From Hymenobacter armeniacus (GTDB taxonomy: Bacteria > Bacteroidota > Bacteroidia > Cytophagales > Hymenobacteraceae), in NCBI RefSeq assembly GCF_014699055.1, contig NZ_JACXAC010000002.1, positions 868,001-932,000 of the forward strand: a stretch of 64,000 nucleotides of DNA. The letters are read 5' to 3'. Within the stretch, counting starts at the first letter, position 1. Each line of letters starts with the position of its first letter. Below are positions 27,601 to 36,290 of this stretch, piece after piece. A program made the position numbers and the translations under genes. The notes beneath the pieces are model-generated. The model worked only from the letters and a program-made list of their open reading frames with translations. It did not search any database and had not been told where the DNA came from.

Positions 27601-28389
27601 CTAAGCGTTGGCCAGGGCGCGGTCGAGGTGCACGTAGCCGCCGTCGACGTGTAGAATCTGGCCGGTGGTGTGGCTGCTGCGCGGGGAGAGCAGGAAGGCC
27701 GTGGTGTTGGCCAGCTCTTCGGAGGTGGTCATGCGGTTGCCCAAGGGGATTTTGCTGGTGATTTCGCGCAGCTTCTCCTCGGGGTTGGGCAGGGTCTGAA
27801 TCCAGGTTTCGTAGGCGGGCGTCCAGCATTCGGCCACCATCACGGCGTTCACCCGGATGCCGTATTTGAGCAGTTCCACGGCCCACTCGCGGGTGAGGGC
27901 GTTGCGGCCGCCATTGGCCGCGGCGTAGGCCGAGGTGTGGCCCTGGCCGGTTTCGGCGGTTTTGGAGGTGATGTTGACGATGGCGCCCCGCGACTTTTTC
28001 AGCTCGGGCAGCGCGTGGTGGGCCATGAGGTAGTAGTGCACCACGTTGCGGTGCAGGCTCTGCATGAAGCCGGCGTAGTCGCCGGTTTCCAGGCCCACGC
28101 CGTCGTTCACGCCGGCGTTGTTCACCAGCCCGTCGATGCGGCCAAACTGCGCGACGACGGCCTGCACGGCGCGGGCGCATTCGTCGGGCTCGGCCAGCTC
28201 GGCCGCCACCTGCCCCGCTTGCCCGCCCGCGGCTTCGATAGCCGCCACGGTCTGTTGATTGTCGGCTGCGTTGCGGCCCACAATGACCGGAATGGCGCCC
28301 TCCTGGGCCAGCACGCGCGAGATGCCTTCGCCAATGCCCTTGGCCCCGCCCGTGACGATGATGACCTTGTTCTGCAGCTGCAAATCCAT
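27601..28389 (-). CDS. short-chain dehydrogenase with YxxxN in place of YxxxK
   Basis: Start ATG 28389 gives MDLQLQNKVIIVTGGAKGIG and 262 residues. The cofactor motif TGGAKGIG, the NNAG motif (90-93) and the catalytic Ser142 (NITSKTA) and Tyr155 are present, but the lysine of YxxxK is Asn159 (YAAANGG; codon AAT confirmed on the minus strand). Related SDRs with the SKTAxTGQGxTSxYAA pattern are L-fucose-type dehydrogenases that make the lactone in the non-phosphorylative fucose route; this relation is from memory. The lactonase and hydrolase neighbours support that role. The missing Lys would normally cripple an SDR, so it may be altered in mechanism or inactive. Confidence 0.88.
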   Translation of the reverse strand: MDLQLQNKVIIVTGGAKGIGEGISRVLAQEGAIPVIVGRNAADNQQTVAAIEAAGGQAGQVAAELAEPDECARAVQAVVAQFGRIDGLVNNAGVNDGVGLETGDYAGFMQSLHRNVVHYYLMAHHALPELKKSRGAIVNITSKTAETGQGHTSAYAAANGGRNALTREWAVELLKYGIRVNAVMVAECWTPAYETWIQTLPNPEEKLREITSKIPLGNRMTTSEELANTTAFLLSPRSSHTTGQILHVDGGYVHLDRALANA

Positions 28390-28425
28390 GTTTTCAGGTA
28401 ATAAGTAACAGTGAGCAGTTATCAA

Positions 28426-29262
28426 TTAATGGGTCAGTTGGTAGAAAGCGGCGGCGTTGTCGCCCCAAAACTGCGCCTGCTCGGCGGCCGAAAACGGCTG
28501 CATGTATGCTTCCAGAATGCCCAAGGCGCGGGCGTAGCCGCCGGCCACGTTGCACACCGGCCAGTCGGACCCGTACAGCACCCGGCTGGGCCCGAAAGCT
28601 TCAAATACTACGTCGAGGTATGGCTGAAAATCGGCCGGCTGCCAGTGCTGCCAGTCGGCTTCCGTGACCATACCCGATACTTTGCAACTCACGTTTCCGT
28701 GCGCGGCCACGGCCCGGATGTCGCGGGCCCATTCCTCGATGAGCTGGTCTTTGATGCGCGGCTTGGCCAAATGGTCGACCACGAACGGCTGATTGGGAAA
28801 TGCCGCGGCCAGCTCCGCCGCAAAGCCGAGTTGGTCGGGGAAAATCAGCACGTCGTAGGTGAAGCCATGCGCCGCCAGCGCCCCGATGCCGCGCCGGAAG
28901 CTCGGCTTCAGCATCAGCGCGCGGTCGGCTTCGCCCTGCAGCACGTGGCGGAAGCCCTTCAGCTTGGCAAACTGGCTGTAGTATGCCAGCCGCTCGGCAA
29001 CATTCGGCGCCTGCAAATCGACCCAGCCCACCACGCCTTTGATGAAGTCGTGGGCGGCCGCGTTGGCCAGTTGAAACTCGTTTTCGGCTTCGGCTTGGTC
29101 CGACTGCACCACCACGCAGCCATCGAAGCCGTGCTGTTGCAAAACGGGCGCTAAGTCGGCCGGCAGAAAGTCGCGTTGGATAACGGCCATGTCGTCGCCT
29201 ATCCAGGCGTCGCGCACGGGGTCGAATTGCCAGAAATGCTGGTGGGCGTCAATTCTGGCCAT
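28426..29262 (-). CDS. amidohydrolase-2 family sugar lactonase (L-fuconolactonase-like, COG3618)
   Basis: The 278-residue protein opens with RIDAHQHFWQFDP, the HxH metal motif of the amidohydrolase superfamily, followed by KGVVGWVDL, GFRHVLQGE, TYDVLIFPDQL, FVVDHLAKP and YGSDWPVC with the conserved Asp. This pattern is that of COG3618 lactonases, which hydrolyse L-fucono-1,5-lactone or L-rhamnonolactone in the cytosol. Its start overlaps the end of the FAH-hydrolase gene by 14 bp and an SDR follows 36 bp after its stop, so the operon joins oxidation, lactone hydrolysis and cleavage. No signal peptide is present. Confidence 0.92.
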   Translation of the reverse strand: MARIDAHQHFWQFDPVRDAWIGDDMAVIQRDFLPADLAPVLQQHGFDGCVVVQSDQAEAENEFQLANAAAHDFIKGVVGWVDLQAPNVAERLAYYSQFAKLKGFRHVLQGEADRALMLKPSFRRGIGALAAHGFTYDVLIFPDQLGFAAELAAAFPNQPFVVDHLAKPRIKDQLIEEWARDIRAVAAHGNVSCKVSGMVTEADWQHWQPADFQPYLDVVFEAFGPSRVLYGSDWPVCNVAGGYARALGILEAYMQPFSAAEQAQFWGDNAAAFYQLTH

Positions 29263-30106
29263 ACGCTTTCACGGTTTGGCGCGAGGTGCCCAGGCCGGTT
29301 ATGCCCAGCTCCACTACGTCGCCGGGCTTGAGGTACACGGGCGGTTTCATGCCCAGGCCCACACCGGCCGGCGTGCCCGTCGAGATGATGTCGCCGGGCA
29401 GCAGGGTCATGAACTGGCTGAGGTAGGAAATCAGGAAGGGAATCTTGAAAATGAGGTTGGCCGTGGTGCCGTCCTGCATCATCTGCCCGTTCACGCTCAG
29501 CCAGAGGCGCAGGTTGTCGATGTCGCCCAGTTCCTCGGGCGTGGCCATGAAGGGGCCGATGGGCGCAAACGTGTCGCAGCCTTTGCCCTTGTCCCAGGTG
29601 CCGTGGCGCTCCAGCTGAAACTCCCGCTCGCTCACGTCGTTGTGCAGGGCGTAGCCGGCAATGTACTCGTGGGCGTCGGCCTCTTCCACGTAGGAAGCGC
29701 GCTTGCCGATGACCACGGCCAGCTCTACTTCCCAGTCGGTTTTCACCGAGTTTCGGGGAATTACCAGGTCGTCGTTCGGGCCCACGTAGGCCGTGGTCGA
29801 CTTCATGAACAGCACCGGCTCGGGGGGCGGGGTGGCGCCGGTTTCGCGGGCGTGGTCGGCGTAGTTCAGCCCGATGCAGAGCAGCTTGGACGGCCGCGCC
29901 ACCGGCGGGCCCAGCCGCTCGCCGGCCCCGATTTGTGGCAGCTTTCCTTCGTTTTCTTTCAGGAATTGGGCCAGGCGCGTGAGGCCGTCGGTGGCGAAAA
30001 ACGCTTCGTTGTAGTCTTGGCCAAAAGCCGAGGCGTCGTAGTGCTGGTCATGCAGGATGACGCCGGGCTTTTCCTGGCCGGGCTGGCCGTAGCGGATGAG
30101 TTTCAT
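29249..30106 (-). CDS. FAH-family hydrolase, probable 2,4-diketo-3-deoxy-sugar-acid hydrolase
   Basis: Start ATG 30106 (MKLIRYGQPGQEKPGVIL) gives 285 residues. The fumarylacetoacetate-hydrolase fold is shown by CIGLNYADHARETG, the metal-binding KTDWEVELAVVIGKRA (Glu-x-Glu) with the later Asp in ALHNDVSEREFQ, GCDTFAPIGPF and STGTPAGVGLGMKPP. In the L-fucose and L-rhamnose diketo-hydrolase routes this enzyme splits the 2,4-diketo-3-deoxy acid to pyruvate and lactate. Position after a KDF-dehydrogenase-like SDR (30299) and overlap with the lactonase gene fit that pathway. Residues upstream to 30163 derive from repeat B copy 1. Confidence 0.9.
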   Translation of the reverse strand: MKLIRYGQPGQEKPGVILHDQHYDASAFGQDYNEAFFATDGLTRLAQFLKENEGKLPQIGAGERLGPPVARPSKLLCIGLNYADHARETGATPPPEPVLFMKSTTAYVGPNDDLVIPRNSVKTDWEVELAVVIGKRASYVEEADAHEYIAGYALHNDVSEREFQLERHGTWDKGKGCDTFAPIGPFMATPEELGDIDNLRLWLSVNGQMMQDGTTANLIFKIPFLISYLSQFMTLLPGDIISTGTPAGVGLGMKPPVYLKPGDVVELGITGLGTSRQTVKAYGQN

Positions 30107-30137
30107 GGAGAGTGGAGGTGATTGGCTTGGTAATGGG

Positions 30138-30272
30138 CAGTCATGCAGCGCGGAGCGAAGCATCTCGTGTGCATCGTTCTTGCGGGCGCCTCACCCCCCG
30201 GCCCCCTCTCCCGAAGGAGAGGGGGAGCCTAGGTGGCGTGGTAAAGATGCTTCGCTGCGCGCTGCATGACTG
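30138..30272. repeat. palindromic repeat family B, copy 1, with a family A half-element in its loop
   Basis: The arms begin CAGTCATGCAGCGCGGAGCG and end in the matching reverse complement (one mismatch in about 28). The loop holds about 45 bases of family A (30188-30230: cctcaccccccggccccc and its internal hairpin) without the second A arm, so A appears inserted into B or retained as a fragment. Confidence 0.85.
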
Positions 30273-30298
30273 TTCTGTAGTATCCTGTATCGCGCTTG

Positions 30299-31063
30299 CT
30301 AGGTGTTCAGCTTGATGAAACCGCCGTCGAGCGGGTAGTCGCAGCCGGTCACGAAGCCGGCCTCGTCCGAGGCCAGGTACAGGGCCAGGGCGGCCACTTC
30401 GTCGGGCTGGCCCATGCGGCCGATGGGCTGGCTCTTCGAGAGCTTGTCGAAGATTTCGGCTTCTTTGCCGGCGTAGTTTTTGGCGATGAAGCCGTCCACG
30501 AACGGCGTGTGCACCCGGGCCGGCGAGATGCTGTTGCAGCGAATGTTGCTGCCCAGGTAGTCGCGCGCCACCGAGAGCGTCATGGCGAAAATGGCGCCCT
30601 TGCTCATGGAGTAGGCCAGGCGGTCGGTGAGGCCCACGTGAGCGGCAATGGAGGCCATGTTCACGATGGCGCCACCGCCCTGGGCCTTCATCTGCGGCAC
30701 GGCGGCGAACAGGCAGTTGTAGGCGCCCTTCACGTTCACCTGGTACACGCGGTCGAAGTCGGCTTCGGAGGTGGTTTCCACGGTGCCCACGTGGGCAATG
30801 CCCGCGTTGTTCACCAGCACATCGACCCGGCCAATGGCCTGAAACACGGCCACTACGGCGGCCTGCTGGCTCACGTCGGCGGCGTGCACGGCGGCCGTGC
30901 AGCCGGCTTGCCGGATTTCGGCCACCACGTCCTGGCCGGCGTCGGCGTTCAACTCAATGATGTGGACGGCGGCGCCCTGGCGGGCAAACAACAACGCAAT
31001 GGCCCGGCCAATGCCGCTGCCGCCGCCGGTGATGACGGCCGTTTTTCCGGATAAACTAAACAT
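30299..31063 (-). CDS. short-chain dehydrogenase, 2-keto-3-deoxy-L-fuconate dehydrogenase-like
   Basis: The 254-residue protein has the classic SDR set: [12 protein letters not shown] cofactor motif, NNAGIAH, Ser in [10 protein letters not shown] and Tyr/Lys in YSMSKGA. The ending [15 protein letters not shown] and [15 protein letters not shown] loop are typical of COG1028 enzymes placed next to fuconate hydratases and FAH hydrolases. The inferred reaction is oxidation of 2-keto-3-deoxy-L-fuconate (or rhamnonate) with NAD. It is the first of the five catabolic genes after susD and is separated from it by a terminator-like hairpin. No acid-sugar dehydratase gene is seen nearby, so that step must be encoded elsewhere. 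Confidence 0.9.
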   Translation of the reverse strand: MFSLSGKTAVITGGGSGIGRAIALLFARQGAAVHIIELNADAGQDVVAEIRQAGCTAAVHAADVSQQAAVVAVFQAIGRVDVLVNNAGIAHVGTVETTSEADFDRVYQVNVKGAYNCLFAAVPQMKAQGGGAIVNMASIAAHVGLTDRLAYSMSKGAIFAMTLSVARDYLGSNIRCNSISPARVHTPFVDGFIAKNYAGKEAEIFDKLSKSQPIGRMGQPDEVAALALYLASDEAGFVTGCDYPLDGGFIKLNT

Positions 31064-31110
31064 GCAGGAAAGGAGATTGAAGCAGGAAAGCGGGCAGAAC
31101 AGCCTGCCCC

Positions 31111-31155
31111 CTACAAATACAAAGCGCCGCCACTCCAGAAGAATGGCGGCGCTTC
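31111..31155 (-). terminator. hairpin after susD, probable terminator or attenuator
   Basis: An 11-bp perfect stem (31122-31132 with 31144-31154, AAGCGCCGCCA) is followed on the minus strand by TTTGTATTTG. It would lower transcription from susCD into the catabolic genes rather than block it fully. Confidence 0.65.
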
Positions 31156-31194
31156 GGCCCCGGGCCAGGCTAGCCGGCCGGCAGCTTCAGTTGC

Positions 31195-33003
31195 TTAGCG
31201 CAGCGGGTCGAACGCCCCGCCCCAGACGCCGTTGTTCTGCTGCACCTTGGGGTTGTTGTCGATGGCCTGCTGCGGAATGGCGAAGAAGTAGTACTCCGGC
31301 TTGTAGGCGATGTTGTACTTCGTGTCGACCTGCTTGGTGGCGATGGTGAAGTAGTTGGTGTAGATGTTGTCCAAGCCGCCGGGGGCCGCGGCGAGGGCGT
31401 CGCGGGTCGTGGCGAAGTCGCTCGGGGCCGTGGCCGTCAGCGTGATGGTCAGGCCCAGGCGGCGCTTGCCGTTGAGCGTGCTTTCGAGCTTGCGCCAGCG
31501 GCGCAGGTCCCAGAAGCGCTTGCCCTCGAAGGCGAACTCAATCTGGCGCTCATACAGGATGGCGTCGAACATCTGGGCGCGGCTCATGCCGGTGGTCAGG
31601 CCGTAGTTGCCGTCGGTGCCGGCCTCGATGCCGGCGCGCTTGCGAATGGCTTTTAGCTGGTCGAAGGCCGTGGTCAGGTCGTTGATGCCGCAGGCGGCTT
31701 CGGCCAGGTTCAGTAGCACTTCGGCGTAGCGAATCTCCATCCAGTCGGTGCCCACGTACACCGCCGAGCTCACGTCCACGGTGGGGTTGATGGCCTTGCG
31801 GGTGTAGAAGCTGGTGGTGCTGGGGTTGCGGGGCTCGGCCGAGGCCGTGCCCTTGTAGTAGGTCCAGAGGCGGTAGCTGGTGTTGCCGTTGAGGGGCCAC
31901 ACGCAGCCGTTGTAGGCGATGGTTTTGTCGAAGCGCGGGTCGCGGTTTTTGTAAAACAGCTGCTGGCTGTACACGTAGCGCGTCGACTGGCCGGGGCGCT
32001 TGCCATCCAGCATGGGGTAGGCCTGCACCAGGTCCCAGGTGGGCTGGTTGGAGCCGCTGCCGGTGCCGGTGTAGGCGGGGCGGGTGCCGTTGTCGTAGGT
32101 GTTGTTCTTCTTGGTCTGGTCGCCGCTCGAGGTGTTGAAGCCGGTAATCATCACGGCCTCGGGGTTGTTCACTTCCTGAAACCACATCTGGTCGTAAGAC
32201 GCGTGCAGGGCGTAGCCGCTGGCCGAGAGGGTGTTTTTAGCGGCCAGGCTGGCGTCGTAGGCCGCTTGCCAGCGGGCCTGGTCGTCGCCGGGGTTGAACT
32301 GCGGGCTGGCGGCGTAGAGCAGCGCGCGGCCTTTGAAGGCCAGCGCGGCGCCTTTGGTGATGTGGCCCCAGTCGGCCGAAGCAGCCCACTTGCCCGGCAG
32401 CGCGCGGGCCGCCGAGTCCAGGTCGGCCGCGATGGCGGCGTAGGTTTCGGTGGTGGTGTTGCGGGGCAGGTAGGTGAGGTCGCGGGCTTCGGAGCCCACG
32501 CCGTTGAGCGGGCTCATCACCAGCGGCACGCCGCCGTAGAGGCGCACGAGGTCGAAGTAGCGCCAGGCCCGGAAAAACTGCGCCTGGGCAATCAGGCGGT
32601 TTTTGGTGCCCGCCGGCAAGCTGCCGGCCCGCACGTCCCGGATGAACATGTTGATGGTCCGGATTTTTCCGTAGTTGTTGCCCTTGTCCAGGGTGGTGCC
32701 GAAGTCGGTCACGTCGTTCGGCTGCACGGTGCCCTGCAGGTAGGCGTTGTCGGCATACGACTCGTCGGAGAGGCCCGTGGGGTTCACGGCCGAGAAGCCG
32801 ATGCCGCCCATGCCAAACCACAGCGGCAGGTTCTGGTCGTAGATGTAGTTCAGGCTCAGGTTGGCCAGCGTCGAGTCGTTGTAAATCAGGTCGCCGGGGG
32901 TGGCGCCCAGGTTTATCTTGTCCAGGGCCTTCTCGCAGCTGCCCAGGGCCAGGGCGGCGCCGGTGGCCAGGGTCAGCGCGGAGTATTTCAGAAACGATTT
33001 CAT
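31195..33003 (-). CDS. SusD/RagB-family surface glycan-binding lipoprotein
   Basis: Start ATG 33003 (MKSFLKYSALTLATGAALAL) leads to a lipobox LGSCEK, so the 602-residue protein is a lipoprotein at the outer membrane. The TPR-type helices (AQAQFFRAWRYFDLVRLYGG), NTTTETYAAIAADLDSA, RYAEVLLNLAEA and ERQIEFAFEGKRFWDLRRW are the family signature. It binds glycans and forms a lid on SusC, whose gene ends 19 bp upstream. Two extra Met codons upstream are out of the signal. The ligand is unknown, probably an oligosaccharide released from pectin. Confidence 0.96.
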   Translation of the reverse strand: MKSFLKYSALTLATGAALALGSCEKALDKINLGATPGDLIYNDSTLANLSLNYIYDQNLPLWFGMGGIGFSAVNPTGLSDESYADNAYLQGTVQPNDVTDFGTTLDKGNNYGKIRTINMFIRDVRAGSLPAGTKNRLIAQAQFFRAWRYFDLVRLYGGVPLVMSPLNGVGSEARDLTYLPRNTTTETYAAIAADLDSAARALPGKWAASADWGHITKGAALAFKGRALLYAASPQFNPGDDQARWQAAYDASLAAKNTLSASGYALHASYDQMWFQEVNNPEAVMITGFNTSSGDQTKKNNTYDNGTRPAYTGTGSGSNQPTWDLVQAYPMLDGKRPGQSTRYVYSQQLFYKNRDPRFDKTIAYNGCVWPLNGNTSYRLWTYYKGTASAEPRNPSTTSFYTRKAINPTVDVSSAVYVGTDWMEIRYAEVLLNLAEAACGINDLTTAFDQLKAIRKRAGIEAGTDGNYGLTTGMSRAQMFDAILYERQIEFAFEGKRFWDLRRWRKLESTLNGKRRLGLTITLTATAPSDFATTRDALAAAPGGLDNIYTNYFTIATKQVDTKYNIAYKPEYYFFAIPQQAIDNNPKVQQNNGVWGGAFDPLR

Positions 33004-33022
33004 GATACCGGAGGGGTGGGAA

Positions 33023-36000
33023 TTAGAGGCCAATGTTCAAACCGAACGACAGCGACCGCAGGGTGGGGTAGGCGTCGTACGCCCCCGAGTACACCTTGTA
33101 GCTGTAGGGGTTGTAGAAGTTGAAGGGGTTGATGGCCGTGAAGTACATGCGCACCGACGACATGCCCAGGCGGCCGGTCAGGTTGGTGGGCAGGGTGTAC
33201 GACACGTTGGCGTTGCGCATGCCGGCCGACAGCGAGCTCCGGAACCAGAACGACGAAGCCAGGTCGTAGGAAGCCGCGTAGTACGGCGCCGGGTAAGCGG
33301 CGTTGGTGTTGTCGGGCGTCCAGTGGTCGGCCCAGAACTCGGGGCGGTTCGACGTGGCCGTGCCCACCTTGCGGGCCGCCGATTCTACCACCGCCTGGCC
33401 GCCCCACGAAATGCCCATGGTGGCCGAGATGGTGAGCGACTTGTAGCTGATGGTGGGGTTGAAGCCGATGCCGTAGTGGTTGTCTTTCTTGGGCGTCAGG
33501 AAGGTCTGGTCCACGTCGGTGATTTTGCCGTCGGGGGCGGTGTAGTTGCCGTTGGCGTCCTTGGGGCCGCGGATGTCTTCGTAGTACAGCATGCCCGGCT
33601 TCAGCGGCAGGCCCTGCACGGTGTAGCCGGGGTGGGCGCTCAGGTAGGCGTCCACGTCTTGCTGCGTGCGCATCATGCCCAAGTACTTGTAGCCCACCAC
33701 GCCCTGGTCGGTCGATTGGCCCGTCGGGTCGTCCCACTGGCCGAGCTGGCCCCTGGGCACGTCCACCAGAATCTGCTTGTTGTCGCTATAGCTGAAGAAG
33801 GTGTTGAGGCGGAACGATAGGTCCTGCGTGATTTTGTCGCCGTAGCCCACCGAGATTTCGTAGCCGAAGCCGTCGACCGACGAGTAGTTCTCCGACGGCA
33901 GCGACGCGCCAATCAGCAGCGGGGCCGAGCCCGTGAGGGACGTCAGCATGTTGTAGCGGTGGTCGTAGAAGTAGTCGAAGCCCAGCGAGAGGCGGCCGCT
34001 CAGGAACTGGGCGTCGAGGCCGGCGTTGTACTTGGTGTCGTCGTCCCAGCGGGCGGCGCGGTTGGCCAGCGCGTTGTTGGCGGCGAAAATGAGCGGGCGG
34101 TCCACGTTGCCGCCAAACACGGCGCCCTTGCCCGTTTGCAGGGCGTAGTTGGTTTGCCAGTTGTAGGGCTTGGTGGCGTCGGAGCCCAGGAAGCCCAGCG
34201 AGCCGCGCAGCTTCAGGAAGTTCACAAACGACACGTTGTTCTTGAAGAACGACTCTTCCGACACCACCCAGCCGGCCGAGAACGACGGGAACAAGCCCCA
34301 GCGGTACTCCGGCGCGAAGTTGGTGGAGGCGTCGTAGCGCAGCGTGGTTTCAAGCAAGTACTTGCCGGCGTAGTCGTAGTTGAAGCGGCCGGCGTACGAC
34401 AGCGTCCCCGATTCCGATTCGGTTTCGGTGGTCGTCTGGGTGCCGGTGGCGTAGTTCTGGTTGGGCAGGCCGCCGATGATGACGCCCTCGGCCATGGCCG
34501 CCACCCCGTCGGTGCGGGTTTCCGACTGCTCGAAGAAGGCAATGGCCGACACGTGGTGCTGGCCAAACTGCCGGTCGTACGACAGGTAGCCGTTCAGCTG
34601 GTAGCTGTCGAAGTAGGTGGGGTTCAGGCGCACCCGGTCGCCGTTGTTCAGGCTCACCACCTTGCTCACGTCGCCGCCGTAAATGTGCTTGTTGGTGCCC
34701 AGCATCGTGAACTGGTACACGTTGTACTTCGTGCCGTACTGCTTGCCAAAGGAGTTGTCCATGGTCTTGCTGTACAGCACCCGCGCCTTCAGGCCCTTCA
34801 GGAACGGCAGCTCGTAGTCGATGTTGGCCGTCACGTTCAGGCCCGTGTTGCGGGTGGCCGTGAAGTTGTCCGACTTCTGCACCTCAAAGAAGTTGAAGGC
34901 GTCGATGGTGTTGGTGTTGCTGCTCGTCGAGAGCAGCGTGGGCAGGCCGTTCACGTAGATGGGCGCGAACTGCGGCGTGTAGAGCAAGCTCTTCATGTCG
35001 TTTTCCACGTTCTCGCCCCCCTGCTTGAGGTAGTACATGCGCTTGTTCGACAAGTCGCCGCTCACCGACAAGCCGGCCTTCAGGCCGCGGGCCACCTTCA
35101 CGTCGGTGCTGGCGCGGTAGGTCCACTTGTTGGAGTTGATGTTGTCGAAGTTGGCGTTCTGGTAGTTGTAAGACAGGCCCGCGAAGTAGGTCACCCGGTC
35201 CGAGCCGCCGCTCATGTTCAGGGCGTGGCGCGTCACAATGGCGGGTTGCCAGGCCGTTTTCAACCAGTTGGTGTTGTTGTTTTTGAAGTAGTCCAGCTCG
35301 TCGGGGGTGTACATCGACGCGTCGGTGGGCGACTTGCCGGCCGCCGTGTTGAGGTCGTTGAGGTACACGGCCTGCTGGTAGCCGTTCATCATCTTGGGCA
35401 ACATGATGGCGTCGGCGGCGCCCACCGAGCCGCTGTAGCTGAACTTGGGCGCGCCAATCTGGCCGCGCCGCGTGGTGAGCAGCACTACGCCCTGGCCGCC
35501 GCGGGCGCCGTAAATGGCGGCCGCCGCGTCTTTCAGAATGGAAATCGACTCGACTTCCGACTGGTCGAGCACGTTGAAGTCGTCCTCGGTGCGCACCACG
35601 CCGTCAATCACGAACAGCGGGCGCAGCGTGCCGCCGTCCTTCGACAGAATGATGGGGTTGCGCACCGTGATGGCGCCGGCGTCGCCGGGGCGGCCCGTGC
35701 CGCCGCTCACGCCCACGCCCGGCAGCTGCCCGGCCAGGGCCGTAGAGAGGCTGCCCACCGGCAAATCCTGAATTTTCTGCATATCCACCACGGCCACGGC
35801 GCCGGTCAGGCTGGCCTTGGTCTGGGTGCCGTAGCCCACCACCACCACTTCTTCGAGGGCGGCGTTGTCGTCTTCGAGGCTCACTTCGAGCGAGGTGCGG
35901 CCGTTCACCGCAATTTCCTGGCTCTTGAAGCCGATGAAGCTGAAAATCAGCGTCTCGTTGCCGGTGGGCAGGTTGAAGTGGAAGGTGCCGTCCGGGCCCG

Positions 36001-36250
36001 AGCTGGTGCCGGTTTTGGTGCCCTTGATGAGCACCGTCACGCCCGGCAGCGGGTTGCCCTTCGAGTCCTTCACCAGGCCGGTGAAGCCCACGGTGATGCC
36101 TTTGGACGATTTGGTCTTGGCCGGGGGGCCAGCCACGGCGGCCTGGGCGGGGTCGGTGCCCAGCAAGGCCCCGCCCACGAGCAGCGCGCAGGCCAGTCGG
36201 GTGGGTGCCCCCGCAGGCAGGGGCAAATGGGCTCGTAACGATTGGGACAT
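33023..36250 (-). CDS. SusC-type TonB-dependent outer-membrane transporter
   Basis: The 1075-residue protein has an N-terminal signal (RLACALLVGGALLGTDPAQA), a carboxypeptidase-like CarboxypepD_reg domain (VKDSKGNPLPGVTVLIKGTK, about 60-140), the TonB box region EEVVVVGYGTQ, a plug domain (LFVIDGVVRT, ISILKDAAAAIYGARGGQGV) and a 22-strand barrel ending in LSFGLNIGL. It imports large oligosaccharides energised by TonB. It lies between DUF3826 (40 bp upstream) and susD (19 bp downstream) in one operon. No extra N-terminal STN domain is present, so it is not a sigma/anti-sigma signalling type. Confidence 0.96.
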   Translation of the reverse strand: MSQSLRAHLPLPAGAPTRLACALLVGGALLGTDPAQAAVAGPPAKTKSSKGITVGFTGLVKDSKGNPLPGVTVLIKGTKTGTSSGPDGTFHFNLPTGNETLIFSFIGFKSQEIAVNGRTSLEVSLEDDNAALEEVVVVGYGTQTKASLTGAVAVVDMQKIQDLPVGSLSTALAGQLPGVGVSGGTGRPGDAGAITVRNPIILSKDGGTLRPLFVIDGVVRTEDDFNVLDQSEVESISILKDAAAAIYGARGGQGVVLLTTRRGQIGAPKFSYSGSVGAADAIMLPKMMNGYQQAVYLNDLNTAAGKSPTDASMYTPDELDYFKNNNTNWLKTAWQPAIVTRHALNMSGGSDRVTYFAGLSYNYQNANFDNINSNKWTYRASTDVKVARGLKAGLSVSGDLSNKRMYYLKQGGENVENDMKSLLYTPQFAPIYVNGLPTLLSTSSNTNTIDAFNFFEVQKSDNFTATRNTGLNVTANIDYELPFLKGLKARVLYSKTMDNSFGKQYGTKYNVYQFTMLGTNKHIYGGDVSKVVSLNNGDRVRLNPTYFDSYQLNGYLSYDRQFGQHHVSAIAFFEQSETRTDGVAAMAEGVIIGGLPNQNYATGTQTTTETESESGTLSYAGRFNYDYAGKYLLETTLRYDASTNFAPEYRWGLFPSFSAGWVVSEESFFKNNVSFVNFLKLRGSLGFLGSDATKPYNWQTNYALQTGKGAVFGGNVDRPLIFAANNALANRAARWDDDTKYNAGLDAQFLSGRLSLGFDYFYDHRYNMLTSLTGSAPLLIGASLPSENYSSVDGFGYEISVGYGDKITQDLSFRLNTFFSYSDNKQILVDVPRGQLGQWDDPTGQSTDQGVVGYKYLGMMRTQQDVDAYLSAHPGYTVQGLPLKPGMLYYEDIRGPKDANGNYTAPDGKITDVDQTFLTPKKDNHYGIGFNPTISYKSLTISATMGISWGGQAVVESAARKVGTATSNRPEFWADHWTPDNTNAAYPAPYYAASYDLASSFWFRSSLSAGMRNANVSYTLPTNLTGRLGMSSVRMYFTAINPFNFYNPYSYKVYSGAYDAYPTLRSLSFGLNIGL

Positions 36251-36290
36251 AACAGTTTGGTGGGTTAAACTGAGAAAAAGGTGAGAAAGC

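Noticed and set aside
33959-36238. Plus-strand open frame of 759 codons opposite susC
   Set aside because: It is a shadow of the susC gene; no motif, no signal and composition dominated by Val, Ala, His and Gly.
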